From Cohaesibacter gelatinilyticus (GTDB lineage Bacteria; Pseudomonadota; Alphaproteobacteria; Rhizobiales; Cohaesibacteraceae), in contig NZ_OBEL01000001.1 of assembly GCF_900215605.1 (NCBI RefSeq), positions 1,364,001-1,428,000 on the forward strand: 64,000 nucleotides of DNA, written 5' to 3'. The translations under genes were made by a program, and so were the position numbers. The notes under the pieces are model-generated. The model did no database searches, was not told the DNA's origin, and saw only the letters and a list, made by a program, of their open reading frames with translations. Below, one piece after another: positions 9,095-19,830 of this stretch (the stretch's first letter is position 1; each line of letters starts with the position of its first letter).

Positions 9095-10555
9095 CTATCG
9101 GCGCCAGAAATTTATGTTGATCGCCCCAAGCAAAACTATGATTTCAAATCGGCCAAAAATCATCGTTATGATCAAGGCATACTTGGATATAAGCGATAAC
9201 TGATAATAATCCGGCCAGGCATTCGTTGCATTCCAGCCTGCCGAATATAACGGTCCAATATTGGAAAAGGCGGAAATTGCCGCAAATAGAGCTCCATCAA
9301 AATGACCGATATCGTGACTTAGCACGACTGCTACGACAATAACCAGCAGGATGGAAAGCAGAAACGACGCCCAGATGGATTTCATCAACTGAATGGTATA
9401 TTCCGTCTTGCCAAATCGTCCCCCTCGAATGGAGTGCGGGTAAATCAAACGACCGACTTCCCGCCCTGCCTGCATAAGCATAGCGCCAATCCGATAGAGT
9501 TTCAGTCCACCTGCCGTTGAAAAGGGTGTTGCACCTATCAGGGCAAGGCAAGCCACCAGCAAACCAGGAAGAACAGTCACATCAGCATGGCGAATTTCAA
9601 AGCCGGCAGTTGAAACAAGAGACACCGCTGTAAAGAAACCCTGACGCAGTGCTGACAATGGCGGCAATACGCTAGCACTACCAGCGAGGCGAAAAAGGGT
9701 GACGGAATAAAGAAGACCAAGACCTGCCATAAGGCCAAAGAGATAGTAGCTTTCCCGGTGTTCCGTCAGCATCTGCAATTTACCACGAACGGCCATGCGA
9801 TGCCAAAAGATGCTGGTCGCACCAGCTATCATTCCCAAAGCAATAAGAAACTCCGCCCAACGATTGTCATAACTCGCCAAGGTTCCATCAATCGGCATGA
9901 AACCACCGGTCGACAGTGTGGAAAAGGCAAGGCACATAGCCTCAAAGGGAGGAATGCCGCTCAAGATGAGCAACCAGGCAAGTATCAGCGTCAGGATCGC
10001 ATACGCTCCACCAACCTGACGCGCTACATAGAATGTTCGCCCGCTTTCTTCTCCAAAGGCCCGTTCCATCATGCCTATGTGACGATTGGGAAGCCCACCG
10101 ACCCCATTGGGCGCCAGAATCAGTAAAAAAGTCAGAAGTGTCAGGAAACCACCAAACCATTGAAGAATGGATCGCCAGAATATGATGGCGGTCGGAACTT
10201 CTTCCAATGTACGAAACATGCTTGCTCCGGTGGTCGTCAATCCGGAGACTGCCTCAAACAAGGCATTGATGCCAGACAATTGCCCCGAAATCACAAATGG
10301 AAACGCAGCGACAAACGGTAGGCCGATCCAAACAAGAATACAAAGAAGATAAGTCTGAGCATTGACCAGTTCTTTTTCCTGCCCTCGCAAGGCAAAGAAG
10401 ACGCCACCTGACAAAAAGCCGGTCAGTCCTGCGGTCAGCAGAAATTCCTCTGCAAGATCACTATGTCCGGCGCTGATTGCGATCAACGCTGTGGGCAACA
10501 TGAGACTGCCAAGAAAACCGAGAATGATCGACAGAAAATAGAAAATGGCCGTCAT
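9095..10555 (-). CDS. trkH: Trk potassium uptake protein TrkH
   Basis: A 486-residue polytopic membrane protein forming the ion-conducting subunit of Trk K+ uptake. It has the repeated membrane-loop-membrane pattern with selectivity-filter-like glycines: GLTTTGASMF, FSTLSTGGFMP, LVSTAGFEI and FSNIGPLYSAGW. It lies 42 bases downstream of trkA, its cytoplasmic regulatory partner, in the same direction. The pairing implies an assembled NAD(H)- or nucleotide-gated Trk system. Confidence 0.95.
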   Translation of the reverse strand: MTAIFYFLSIILGFLGSLMLPTALIAISAGHSDLAEEFLLTAGLTGFLSGGVFFALRGQEKELVNAQTYLLCILVWIGLPFVAAFPFVISGQLSGINALFEAVSGLTTTGASMFRTLEEVPTAIIFWRSILQWFGGFLTLLTFLLILAPNGVGGLPNRHIGMMERAFGEESGRTFYVARQVGGAYAILTLILAWLLILSGIPPFEAMCLAFSTLSTGGFMPIDGTLASYDNRWAEFLIALGMIAGATSIFWHRMAVRGKLQMLTEHRESYYLFGLMAGLGLLYSVTLFRLAGSASVLPPLSALRQGFFTAVSLVSTAGFEIRHADVTVLPGLLVACLALIGATPFSTAGGLKLYRIGAMLMQAGREVGRLIYPHSIRGGRFGKTEYTIQLMKSIWASFLLSILLVIVVAVVLSHDIGHFDGALFAAISAFSNIGPLYSAGWNATNAWPDYYQLSLISKYALIITMIFGRFEIIVLLGAININFWRR

Positions 10556-10597
10556 GTGGAACTATGCTCCGGTCCAGAACCGAATGGAATACCCAAA

Positions 10598-11974
10598 TCA
10601 GAAAAATTCAAAACTGACACGGAACAATGTTTCAACCTGTTTGACACGATCAGCCAACGCAAACAAGATTACACGATCCCCGGCCTGAATTTTGGTTTCT
10701 CCATCAGGCATGATGACATCACCAGATCGATAGATCGCCCCAACCCGAACCCCATCAGGAAATTCAACTGAACGTAACGGGCGTCCAACCAGTGGAGAGG
10801 TTTCCAATGCCTCGGCCTCAATACCTTCTGCTGCACCATCTTCCACCGCATGGACACCACGAATACGACCACGACGAACATGCTGTAGAATTTTGGAAAT
10901 TGTAACTGATCGTGGATTCACATAAGCATCAATCCCGAGATCCTGAGCCAATTCTGGGTAATGTGCGTCATTCAACAAAGCCATGGTACGGCTACATCCA
11001 AGACGCTTGGACATGGCACAGGACAAAATATTGACCTGATCATTATTGGTAAGAGCAATAAGAGTATCGGTATCACGAATGTCGGCTTCCTTGAGAATTT
11101 CAAGATCAAGCGCGCTACCCTGCAATACAATCGTGTTGTGCAGATCATTTGCGACCTTGATTGCCCGCTCACGGTCTACCTCGATAATTTTGGCTTTCGT
11201 GCGCGTCCGGCGTTCTTCCAATGTTTTTGCTACATAGCGACCAATGTTACCGCCACCGGCAATGACCACACGGGCAGCCTGCCCTTCATCATGGCCGAAA
11301 ATAGAGAGAGTACGGCGAACCTGCCCCTTGGCCACCACCAGATAAACAAGGTCACCTTCCAACATCTGATCATCAGTATGTGGAACAAACAGACGGGAGT
11401 TGCGACGTATACCGACCACGACGGCATGTAGATCAGGGAAAAGTTCAGACAATTGCCGCAACGGAGTATCAACAACGGGACACCCCTCATCACATTGAAT
11501 TCCAACCATGATGACCTGTCCGTCAGCAAAACGAACCGTGTCTTCAGCGCCCGGCAATGCCATGCGTGAAAGCACCATTTCACCAACTTCCACTTCAGGG
11601 GAAATGATCACATCAATTGGCATATGCTCGCGTGAAAACAGATTGGCCCAGTGCTTTTCCAGATAACTCTGAGCACGAACCCGCGCAACCTTGGTGGGCA
11701 CATTGAAGATGGAGTGCGCGACCTGACAAGCCACCATATTGACTTCGTCATACAGGGTCACTGCCACGATCATGTCGGCTTCATCTGCTCCGGCTCGAGC
11801 AAGAATATCGGGATGTGCTCCGTGACCGACATAACCCCGCACATCCAGCGTATCGCGAATAGCGGATACCAATGCCGGTGAGCTATCAATGACCGTGACA
11901 TCATTTTGTTCAGCAGACAAATGACGGGCAATACCGTAACCAACCTGTCCGGCCCCACAAATCAATACCTTCAT
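10598..11974 (-). CDS. trkA: Trk system regulatory protein TrkA
   Basis: A 458-residue cytoplasmic RCK protein with two tandem RCK_N/RCK_C modules. The first nucleotide-binding loop is CGAGQVGYGIARHL at the N-terminus and the second is AGGGNIGRYVAKTL near residue 237. It binds NAD(H) or ATP and gates TrkH, whose gene follows. Its position downstream of ntrX is conserved in Hyphomicrobiales. A gap of about 155 bases separates it from ntrX and could carry its own promoter. Confidence 0.96.
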   Translation of the reverse strand: MKVLICGAGQVGYGIARHLSAEQNDVTVIDSSPALVSAIRDTLDVRGYVGHGAHPDILARAGADEADMIVAVTLYDEVNMVACQVAHSIFNVPTKVARVRAQSYLEKHWANLFSREHMPIDVIISPEVEVGEMVLSRMALPGAEDTVRFADGQVIMVGIQCDEGCPVVDTPLRQLSELFPDLHAVVVGIRRNSRLFVPHTDDQMLEGDLVYLVVAKGQVRRTLSIFGHDEGQAARVVIAGGGNIGRYVAKTLEERRTRTKAKIIEVDRERAIKVANDLHNTIVLQGSALDLEILKEADIRDTDTLIALTNNDQVNILSCAMSKRLGCSRTMALLNDAHYPELAQDLGIDAYVNPRSVTISKILQHVRRGRIRGVHAVEDGAAEGIEAEALETSPLVGRPLRSVEFPDGVRVGAIYRSGDVIMPDGETKIQAGDRVILFALADRVKQVETLFRVSFEFF

Positions 11975-12130
11975 GAACTATCGCTCTTATTCTTGCAGTC
12001 GAACATTCGTCGACCCGATATCGGAGAAAGTCTGACTACTCTATCTCAAATGTAGCCGTACAATTGTGATTCATCTCAAACTAGCCACACTATCGCAAGC
12101 TATGGTCTTGAGCAAAAGAAAGAATGAAAT

Positions 12131-13501
12131 TCAAACCACACCCAGAGATTTCAACTTGCGATGAAGAGCACTGCGTTCCATACCCACAAATTCTGCAGTA
12201 CGAGATACATTCCCACCAAAGCGTGCTATCTGTGCTTTCAAATATTCTCGTTCAAACACTTCACGAGCTCTCTTTAACGGCAAAGACATGATTTGCTCAC
12301 TGGCTTCGCCGCCCCCAGGGATACTAGGCGCTGTCTCGCCCACTTCACTTGGAAGAAGATCCGCAGAAATGATGGCATCATCGTCACCTTTGGTCAGGAT
12401 CAGCAACCGTTCAACGTTATTCTTCAGCTGCCGTACATTACCGGGCCAATCATGAGCCTGAAGTATCGCCATTGCATCTTCGCCGATCTTGCGTGGAGGC
12501 AAGCCTGCAGTTGCAGCAAGTTGTTCCATGAAGTGCAGAACAAGCTCCGGGATATCCTTGCGACGGTCTGCCAAAGGCGGCACCGAAACGGGTACAACAT
12601 TAAGACGGTGGAACAGATCAGATCGGAAGGTTCCCGTTTCAATCTGATCTTCCATATTTTGAGAAGTGGACGAAATGATGCGAACATCGACATGCACCGG
12701 AGCACGTCCACCAATACGTAAGAAGCTTTGCTCTGTTAGCACTTTCATCAATTTGGCCTGCAAGTCGGCAGGAATGTCAGCTATTTCCTCAATATATAGT
12801 GTTCCACCATGCGCTTCTTCCAGAACCCCAACCTTGCGTAAGCTGGTACCATCCGCTTCAGTGCCGAACAGTTCAAACTCCAACCCTTCCTGATCCCCCT
12901 GCCCACAGGAAAAGGTGACAAACGGATTATCGGCTCTATGAGAGCTTTTATGAATGGAGCGCGCGACAAGCTCTTTGCCTGAACCAGATTGACCAGAAAT
13001 CAGAATGCGTGAGTTAGTTTGAGCTACTCTTTCAATCATCTGGCGCAGATGGTTCATAACAGAAGAAGAACCAATCAAACTGGTGGTATCCCCGGATCTG
13101 CTCTTGAGATCTTTTACTTCACGCTTCAGCGCGGAGGCTTCAAGCGCCCGCTCCGCGATCAGGATCAGACGATCGGCTTTGAAAGGTTTTTCAATAAAAT
13201 CATAAGCACCACGTTTAATCGCCGCCACGGCCGTTTCGACGCCTCCGTGACCGGAAATCATGACAACAGGTAGATCTGGGTGTTTATGCTTGATCACTCC
13301 AAGAAGAGCCAAACCGTCCAGACGAGATCCTTGCAACCAGATGTCAAGGAAAACCAGCGAAGGCCTTCGTTGTTCGATCAGCTCCAACGCTTCATCACTT
13401 CCCGCCGCCATACGGGTCATGTAACCCTCATCCTCCAGCAGCCCGGCAACCAGTTCGCGGATGTCAATTTCATCATCAACAACAAGAATATCAGCTGCCA
13501 T
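12131..13501 (-). CDS. ntrX: Response regulator NtrX
   Basis: A 456-residue NtrC-family regulator. The receiver domain has the phosphorylatable Asp53 in FLDIWLQ; an AAA+ domain has Walker A GQSGSGKE (170-177); a Fis-type helix-turn-helix ends the protein. The sigma54-contact loop GAFTGA is absent: the corresponding stretch near 214-222 reads TEADGTSLR, and the Walker B position reads LYIEEIAD. The protein is therefore probably not a classical sigma54 activator, as reported for other alphaproteobacterial NtrX. It starts 1 base after the ntrY stop and is its cognate regulator, with roles in nitrogen, redox and envelope control in relatives. Confidence 0.95.
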   Translation of the reverse strand: MAADILVVDDEIDIRELVAGLLEDEGYMTRMAAGSDEALELIEQRRPSLVFLDIWLQGSRLDGLALLGVIKHKHPDLPVVMISGHGGVETAVAAIKRGAYDFIEKPFKADRLILIAERALEASALKREVKDLKSRSGDTTSLIGSSSVMNHLRQMIERVAQTNSRILISGQSGSGKELVARSIHKSSHRADNPFVTFSCGQGDQEGLEFELFGTEADGTSLRKVGVLEEAHGGTLYIEEIADIPADLQAKLMKVLTEQSFLRIGGRAPVHVDVRIISSTSQNMEDQIETGTFRSDLFHRLNVVPVSVPPLADRRKDIPELVLHFMEQLAATAGLPPRKIGEDAMAILQAHDWPGNVRQLKNNVERLLILTKGDDDAIISADLLPSEVGETAPSIPGGGEASEQIMSLPLKRAREVFEREYLKAQIARFGGNVSRTAEFVGMERSALHRKLKSLGVV

Positions 13502-13502
13502 A

Positions 13503-15800
13503 CTAATTCACTCCATTCTGGGACTCGGCTAACGGGCGCTCAAGGCCTGAATTATGGTCTTCATCAACATTTTGATCATTGGAAACGTTCGGGTCTTTTG
13601 GAATACGCATCTCAATGCAAGCACCTGTCTCGTGATCTGATACTTCACGCGCGTCGCGCAAATGGATGGATCCGCCGTGTTCTTTCAAAATCTTACGAAC
13701 GATTGCCAATCCCAGCCCGGTTCCCTTGTCACGCGTCGTCATATACGGCTCCAGCAAGCGGGCACGATTGGCGATTGGCAAACCAATTCCATTATCGATC
13801 ACTTGCAAGCAATAGGCCTCACCATCTTCGGCGGCACGTATAATGACATGCCCTTGTTCATCCTGCCGATCTTCGCGTCCGGAAATAGCCTCCGTGGCAT
13901 TCTTGACAATATTTGTCACTGCTTGCGCCAAAAGGCGTTGATCGAACGATCCCGGCATTCTGTCCGGAATATTGGTTTCGAACAGAATTTCCTGATTGGC
14001 AACTTCGATCAAAAACACGGACTGCTTCACCAACTCCGACAAATCTGCTGGTTCGAATACCGGTTTCGGCATCCGAGCGAACGAGGAGAACTCATCGACC
14101 ATACGGCCTATGTCCCCAACCTGGCGCACAATTGTATTGACGCATTGATCAAACACACGCCGATCATCCTCCTCCACTTTCTTGCCATAGCGACGACGAA
14201 GACGCTCGGCAGATAACTGAATGGGGGTGAGTGGGTTCTTGATCTCATGAGCAATTCTGCGTGCAACATCAGCCCAGGCGGCAGATCTCTGAGCACTGAC
14301 CAGCTCTGTCACATCATCGAGTGTCACCACATAGGAATGGCTCTCCTGGTCAGAAATTTCGGACGTCACTCGAACGCGAAGCGTAAATTCGAGACCTTCA
14401 CGTATGATGGCAACCTGCTCTTCCCGTAATTGTCCGGTATCATGCTCGGCTCCCTCCACCAACGGGGCAATTTCAGGCAGAAAATCAGAAAGTTCCGATC
14501 CAAGGAGCTCATGTTCTTCTTTCGCAAGAATTTTCTGGATCGAAGGATTTGCCAATGTGACCTTATGGGTTGCATCCACACCTAGAACACCAGCGGTTAC
14601 TCCCTGTAACATCGCCTCTGTAAAGCGTCGCCGATCATCTATCTGATCTTTTGCAAGTAGCAACTCATCGCGTTGCGAGCGCAATTCGGTAGTCATGGTG
14701 TTGAATGTGGTATTAAGCGTCGAAAAATCAGCAGACGATTTATCAATAGGCAGGCGAACATATAGATCCCCTTGCCTTACTTTCTCGGCAGCAAAAATCA
14801 AACGTTTGATTGGAGCAACCAGACGATTGGCAAAACCGATACCAATCCAGATTGCAGCCAGCATGACTATCAAACCTGCTCCAGCATATAAAATTGCAAA
14901 TGCAAGCTGAATATTTGATCGACTGTTCAAGAACGCTTGATATTCCTGAACATTTTCGGTTGTCATGCGAAGAAAGTTGGAAACTGCAGGGTCAATAACC
15001 CGCAATACAAACAGATAGGCATCATTAAACTCATCAAGCTTCAGAATACCAGCAACAAGGTTGGAATCTCCCAACGATATCAGAACAGGTTGCCCTTGTG
15101 CACGCTTGATAAGCTCATCAGTAGGTAAATCAGGGAGTGGTTGCTCCAAACGATTGGGCGAATTCACCAGCTGTTCACCGCGCCCATTAACCAGATATAC
15201 ATAAGGAAGCCCGCGAATATTGGCCTGCTGAATCAGTATGTTCTTGAAACGGCTCTCATCAAGAATAAAATAGGGTTCCGATTGGTTCAGAACCTGCGCC
15301 ATACCCAAAAGCTCATTCCGCAATACCGTCGCATGTTCTCGGCGATAGGCCTGAGCAACAGTTTGCGATGTATTGATAATGGCCAGTGTTCGTGAGGAAA
15401 ACCAGCGATCCAACCCGCGATCCAGTGTTATGGATGCAAAAATAGCCACCAAGATCGTTGGAACAGCGGCGACAAGCGAAAACAACAATACAACGCGAAT
15501 ATGCAATCTGGCTGCAGCACGACCACGCTTTCGGGCAACCAGAATAATCCCGGCTTCCCAGAGAATGGAAAGCAATAGAGCAATCAGGAACACGCCATTG
15601 ACGATCAAGGCGTTGCGAATGACAATCTCATCTGGATCAATGGATGTCAGACCAAGCAGAATAACGAATGTCACAATCCCCGAAGCGACAGCCAGAATAA
15701 CAGTCACCAAGCCTATCAGGCGGGCACGCCGCCCTGGTTCGGCCATCGACATCGTTTCATGAGGCTCATTTAGGCTAGTCATTCTGGTCAACAGCTCCAA
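13503..15800 (-). CDS. ntrY: Sensor histidine kinase NtrY
   Basis: A 765-residue membrane sensor kinase. Three N-terminal hydrophobic segments precede a periplasmic sensor loop, and a fourth (FAILYAGAGLIVMLAAIW) leads into a HAMP domain. A PAS domain follows (VTLANPSIQKIL), then the H-box RRIAHEIKNPLTPIQLSAER and a HATPase domain with DNGIGLP and GTGLGLAIV. It pairs with ntrX downstream. The start chosen is the first ATG; later ATGs at residues 7, 17 and 19 are possible. Confidence 0.95.
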   Translation of the reverse strand: MELLTRMTSLNEPHETMSMAEPGRRARLIGLVTVILAVASGIVTFVILLGLTSIDPDEIVIRNALIVNGVFLIALLLSILWEAGIILVARKRGRAAARLHIRVVLLFSLVAAVPTILVAIFASITLDRGLDRWFSSRTLAIINTSQTVAQAYRREHATVLRNELLGMAQVLNQSEPYFILDESRFKNILIQQANIRGLPYVYLVNGRGEQLVNSPNRLEQPLPDLPTDELIKRAQGQPVLISLGDSNLVAGILKLDEFNDAYLFVLRVIDPAVSNFLRMTTENVQEYQAFLNSRSNIQLAFAILYAGAGLIVMLAAIWIGIGFANRLVAPIKRLIFAAEKVRQGDLYVRLPIDKSSADFSTLNTTFNTMTTELRSQRDELLLAKDQIDDRRRFTEAMLQGVTAGVLGVDATHKVTLANPSIQKILAKEEHELLGSELSDFLPEIAPLVEGAEHDTGQLREEQVAIIREGLEFTLRVRVTSEISDQESHSYVVTLDDVTELVSAQRSAAWADVARRIAHEIKNPLTPIQLSAERLRRRYGKKVEEDDRRVFDQCVNTIVRQVGDIGRMVDEFSSFARMPKPVFEPADLSELVKQSVFLIEVANQEILFETNIPDRMPGSFDQRLLAQAVTNIVKNATEAISGREDRQDEQGHVIIRAAEDGEAYCLQVIDNGIGLPIANRARLLEPYMTTRDKGTGLGLAIVRKILKEHGGSIHLRDAREVSDHETGACIEMRIPKDPNVSNDQNVDEDHNSGLERPLAESQNGVN

Positions 15801-15850
15801 TCTGGCAGACAGGCAAATTCGGCTTGATTCTCGTTACATCGCCTGCATCG

Positions 15851-15873
15851 ACGCAGCATCGCTCCTGCTGCGT
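15851..15873 (-). other. Hairpin between ntrC and ntrY
   Basis: An 8-bp perfect stem (ACGCAGCA/TGCTGCGT, 7-base loop) lies in the 204-base gap between ntrC and ntrY. No T-run follows on the minus strand, so it is more likely an RNA-processing or attenuation hairpin than a full terminator. Confidence 0.4.
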
Positions 15874-16004
15874 TTCTATTCAACCAAATTGTTGCTAAAA
15901 TGTGACAGCATGTCTGATTTTAGCCTGCTGACAGATCTCAGCCTGTGATTAAAATACAACATCGCTTGAAATGACAGCATTTTCAAGCCTGACATCATCA
16001 TGAA

Positions 16005-17444
16005 CTAGCCACCTCGAACCACTTGAATATCCAGGTCCTTAATTTTCTTGCGCAAGGTGTTACGGTTCAGACCCAGAATCTCAGCCGTTTTGATCTGATT
16101 GCCTTTGGTCGCAGCCAGGCATGCACAAATCATGGGATATTCAATCTCACGCAAAATCCGATGATATAGGCCCGGTGACGGTAAAACACTATCATTTTCT
16201 CCAAAGAGCGAGGCCATATGTGCCTCCATTGCAGACCCCAAATCTTGAACACTATTATTGCCACCTTGCTCATCAATGCCATTCAAGGTGACCTGACTGA
16301 GTTCAGTCTCCACTTGTGCTGCGGTAATTTGCTCCTGCGGATAAAGGGCAGCCAAACGGCGAACCAGATTCTCCAATTCCCTGACATTGCCGGGCCAACG
16401 GTAACGAACCAGAATATCCAAAGCTTCGGGCAACAACTGCTTGCCAGGAAGCCCTTCACGCTCACCCTGCGCAAAGAAATGTTGTACCAGATCCCGAATG
16501 TCCTCCAGACGCTCCCGCAACGGTGGCAAGCGCATCGGAACCACATTCAAACGGAAGAACAAATCTTCACGAAAAAGCCCCTGATGAATGAGTGTCTGTA
16601 AATTCTTGTTGGTTGCAGCCACAATTCGAACATTGGTCTTGATCGGCACGCGCCCCCCGACAGTGGTGTATTCTCCCTGTTGCAATACCCGCAAAAGACG
16701 CGTCTGGGCTTCCATCGGCATATCGCCAATTTCATCAAGAAATAATGTTCCTCCCTCCGCCTGTTCAAATTTGCCGGCAGAGCGACCCGTTGCACCCGTA
16801 AAAGCACCCTTTTCATGTCCAAACAGCTCTGACTCGATCAGGTCCTTGGGGATTGCGGCCATGTTAATTGCAACAAACGGTCCTTTTTGGCGTTTGCCAT
16901 AATCGTGCAAAGCGCGAGCAACCAATTCCTTGCCGGTACCGCTCTCACCTGTGATCATCACGGTCAGATCGTTCTGCATCAGGCGTGCAATAACACGATA
17001 GATATCCTGCATGGCAGCTGAGCGACCAATGAGAGGAATATCCAGACCTTCCTGTTGAACAGCATGCATTTGTTGCTTGGGTTCAGATAGTGCCCGTCCG
17101 ACGATATTGATCAATTCTTTCAGATCAAATGGTTTGGGAAGATACTCATATGCTCCTGCTTCTGACGCCTTAATAGCCGTCATAAAGGTGTTTTGAGCAC
17201 TCATGACCACGATGGGTAAATAGGGTCGTTGCTTTTTGATGCGTGGAAGAATGTCAAAGATATTTTCATCCGGCATCACAACATCTGTAATAACCAGATC
17301 CCCTTCCCCTTGTGCAATCCAGTTCCATAGCGTCGATGCGTTGGAAGTAAGCCTCACTTGATATCCTGCTCTGGATAGAGCTTGATTGAGAACGGTGCGG
17401 ATACCCGCATCATCGTCAGCCAGCAAAATCATCCCTTTGCTCAT
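16005..17444 (-). CDS. ntrC: Nitrogen regulation response regulator NtrC
   Basis: A 479-residue sigma54-dependent activator. Receiver domain with Asp54 (VITDVVMP), AAA+ domain with Walker A GESGTGKE (166-173), intact GAFTGA (213-218), Walker [14 protein letters not shown], and a C-terminal Fis-type helix-turn-helix ([17 protein letters not shown]). It activates nitrogen-scavenging genes when phosphorylated by NtrB, whose gene lies 23 bases upstream. Complete and typical, in contrast to ntrX in the same block. Confidence 0.97.
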   Translation of the reverse strand: MSKGMILLADDDAGIRTVLNQALSRAGYQVRLTSNASTLWNWIAQGEGDLVITDVVMPDENIFDILPRIKKQRPYLPIVVMSAQNTFMTAIKASEAGAYEYLPKPFDLKELINIVGRALSEPKQQMHAVQQEGLDIPLIGRSAAMQDIYRVIARLMQNDLTVMITGESGTGKELVARALHDYGKRQKGPFVAINMAAIPKDLIESELFGHEKGAFTGATGRSAGKFEQAEGGTLFLDEIGDMPMEAQTRLLRVLQQGEYTTVGGRVPIKTNVRIVAATNKNLQTLIHQGLFREDLFFRLNVVPMRLPPLRERLEDIRDLVQHFFAQGEREGLPGKQLLPEALDILVRYRWPGNVRELENLVRRLAALYPQEQITAAQVETELSQVTLNGIDEQGGNNSVQDLGSAMEAHMASLFGENDSVLPSPGLYHRILREIEYPMICACLAATKGNQIKTAEILGLNRNTLRKKIKDLDIQVVRGG

Positions 17445-17467
17445 AGCTAGTTTCCAATCTCCATTCT

Positions 17468-18601
17468 CTACGCTAGATCGGCTTCACTGGTCGGCAACAT
17501 CACCCGAAAGGTTGTGTGGCGACCGGAACCATCAAATTCAATCACACCGCTATGATCACCAATGATCTTGGCAACCAGTGCAAGTCCAAGGCCTGAGCCA
17601 TTGGTTTTAGAGGTAATGAATGGATCAAAAAGACAATCGGCCAGTTCCTGCGGAATACCTGTTCCATTGTCCTTGACACAAATCTCGAGTGGCAGGGAGG
17701 TTCGTTGTTGCGACCCCGCCACTTGCATGCGAATGCCTGGTCTAAAAGCCGTCGTCAGTACGATTTCCGGATCAACAATATCGTTCAAAGCTTCCGCTGC
17801 ATTTTTTACCAGATTCAAAAAGACCTGAACCAGCTGATCCTGATTGGCATAAACAGCAGGAAGTGACGGATCATATTCTTCAACTAGAAGAATGGAGTCA
17901 CCATACTCGGCTTTGGTCAACTGCTTCACACGATCCAACACGACATGTATATTGACAGCTTCACGTTCGATGGGTCTCTGATCAGAAAACACCTCCATCC
18001 GATCGATCAGGCGCACAATGCGGTCCGTCTCATCAGTAATCAAACTGGTCAGCGCACGATCTTCTTCCTCAACAGAGCTTTCCAGCAACTGAGCCGCACC
18101 ACGAATTCCGAATAACGGGTTCTTGACTTCATGCCCCAACATCTGGGCCAAACCAATCACGGCACGAGCTGCATCACGATGTACCAGTTGCCGATCCATC
18201 TTGTCAGCAATTGTTCTTTCCTGAAACATCACAGTCACACATCCGGGTCGATCTGGTACGGGCGCGGCATATACATCCACCAGCTTGTCGCTACCGATAC
18301 GCGGGTTGGAAATATCCACCTTATATTCATTCACTGGAGCAAGGCGTTCTCTTGCCTGTTCTATCAATGCCAGGACTGGACTACCGAAGGGCAATAGATC
18401 TGCCAATTGTTGTCGTCCCAGCATTGCTGCACTAGCCTGAAAGAAGATCTGAGCTGTATCATTGGCACCACATACCACCCCTTGTGGATCCACCATCACG
18501 ATGGAATGCGGCAAGGCATTCATCATGGAGCGAGCCGAGTTGACCTCGTCGCCTCTACTGGTCTCAATGTCCGACAGATCCTGAGGACGTTGCCTGTTCA
18601 T
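17468..18601 (-). CDS. ntrB: Nitrogen regulation sensor kinase NtrB
   Basis: A 377-residue soluble histidine kinase/phosphatase. An N-terminal PAS domain ([17 protein letters not shown]) is followed by the H-box [19 protein letters not shown] with His157, then a HATPase domain with [17 protein letters not shown] and GSGLGLALV. It responds to PII protein and controls NtrC. Its ATG overlaps the dusB stop by 4 bases, so dusB-ntrB-ntrC are translationally linked. Confidence 0.97.
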   Translation of the reverse strand: MNRQRPQDLSDIETSRGDEVNSARSMMNALPHSIVMVDPQGVVCGANDTAQIFFQASAAMLGRQQLADLLPFGSPVLALIEQARERLAPVNEYKVDISNPRIGSDKLVDVYAAPVPDRPGCVTVMFQERTIADKMDRQLVHRDAARAVIGLAQMLGHEVKNPLFGIRGAAQLLESSVEEEDRALTSLITDETDRIVRLIDRMEVFSDQRPIEREAVNIHVVLDRVKQLTKAEYGDSILLVEEYDPSLPAVYANQDQLVQVFLNLVKNAAEALNDIVDPEIVLTTAFRPGIRMQVAGSQQRTSLPLEICVKDNGTGIPQELADCLFDPFITSKTNGSGLGLALVAKIIGDHSGVIEFDGSGRHTTFRVMLPTSEADLA

Positions 18602-19629
18602 GCCGCCATTCCTTCCACTATCTGTGAGAAATAGGCCTTGATCAGTTCCTCAACTCGATTAGGGTCCATCTCAGTTAGAATAGATCGCCGTTGTTCTGGG
18701 GCCACACGATTGAAACGCTCTTCGATCCCATCCATGTACCAACCTAAATGCTTGCGGGCGCACCGCACACCAACCGGATGTGGGTAATAGTCGATCATAT
18801 GCTGATAATGATCCAGAATAAGATCGAGCAGCTCTTGGCCTTCCGGTTCAGTCAAAACTTCCCCGGTCTTCAGATAATGAGCAACATGCCCGGGCAACCA
18901 TGGGCGTCCATAAGCGCCTCGTCCCACCATGACGCCATCCGAATGAGATTGCTCCAACATGGCTGGCGCATCTTCAACTTTAATCAGATCCCCATTGGAA
19001 ATGAGAGGTATACCCAACCCCTCTTTGACCGGAGCAATCGCTCGCCAATCAGCGGATCCTTTGTAGAATTGGCAGCGAGTGCGACCATGAACAGTAATAA
19101 GTTGCGCACCCGATTGCTCAGCTCGTCTGGCAAGTTCTGATGCATTTTTGCTACCATCATCCCAACCGAGACGCATTTTAACTGTTACAGGGACAGTGAC
19201 GGCCATGACCACCGCATCAATCAAACGAACGGCATGATCCAAATCCTTCATCAATGCAGAACCGGAATACCCATTGATCACGCGCTTTGCCGGGCAGCCC
19301 ATGTTGATATCGATCAGACCAGCCCCTGCGCCCTCACATAGTTTGGCAGCTTCTGCCATCCAGTCGGATCGGTTTCCCGCCAACTGTACGGCATGTAGAT
19401 TCATGCCCTGCCCCTCGGCCCGCAAGCGCATTTCTTCCTTGCCAACGGCAAAAGCTTTGCTGGCGACCATTTCCGATACTACGAGCCCAGCGCCAAATTG
19501 CATGGCCAACTGACGGAATGGCAGGTCAGTAATCCCCGACATGGGAGCCAATAAAATACCATTTGGAATCTGCACAGATCCAATCATGAGAGGCTTTGAA
19601 GCTTTATGCGCAGAATCAGATATCGTCAT
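18598..19629 (-). CDS. dusB: tRNA-dihydrouridine synthase DusB
   Basis: A 343-residue FMN enzyme that reduces uridine in the tRNA D-loop using NADPH. The TIM barrel starts with [13 protein letters not shown]. The catalytic-loop signature is [21 protein letters not shown], followed by VKMRLGWDD and [13 protein letters not shown]. The frame is open far upstream, but the domain begins after the ATG at 19627-19629, which has an AAAGAG-type ribosome site and gives the usual length. It heads the dusB-ntrB-ntrC operon, an order also known in other proteobacteria (as nifR3). Confidence 0.94.
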   Translation of the reverse strand: MTISDSAHKASKPLMIGSVQIPNGILLAPMSGITDLPFRQLAMQFGAGLVVSEMVASKAFAVGKEEMRLRAEGQGMNLHAVQLAGNRSDWMAEAAKLCEGAGAGLIDINMGCPAKRVINGYSGSALMKDLDHAVRLIDAVVMAVTVPVTVKMRLGWDDGSKNASELARRAEQSGAQLITVHGRTRCQFYKGSADWRAIAPVKEGLGIPLISNGDLIKVEDAPAMLEQSHSDGVMVGRGAYGRPWLPGHVAHYLKTGEVLTEPEGQELLDLILDHYQHMIDYYPHPVGVRCARKHLGWYMDGIEERFNRVAPEQRRSILTEMDPNRVEELIKAYFSQIVEGMAA

Positions 19630-19830
19630 CACCACACTCTTTGAACATGTCCAAGGAGAATATATATTTGCACAATAAATAATCAAAGAGAAGAACTGAT
19701 TAAAAAATGAGCAAATGCAAATTCTCCCGCATAAAAAACATGCGTAGACCTTGACCTGTTCGTCGAACTGACCAACAAGCGAAGCAAACGATAGCAACCA
19801 ACAAGATTTATTAGGCTGAAAGACCCCTGA

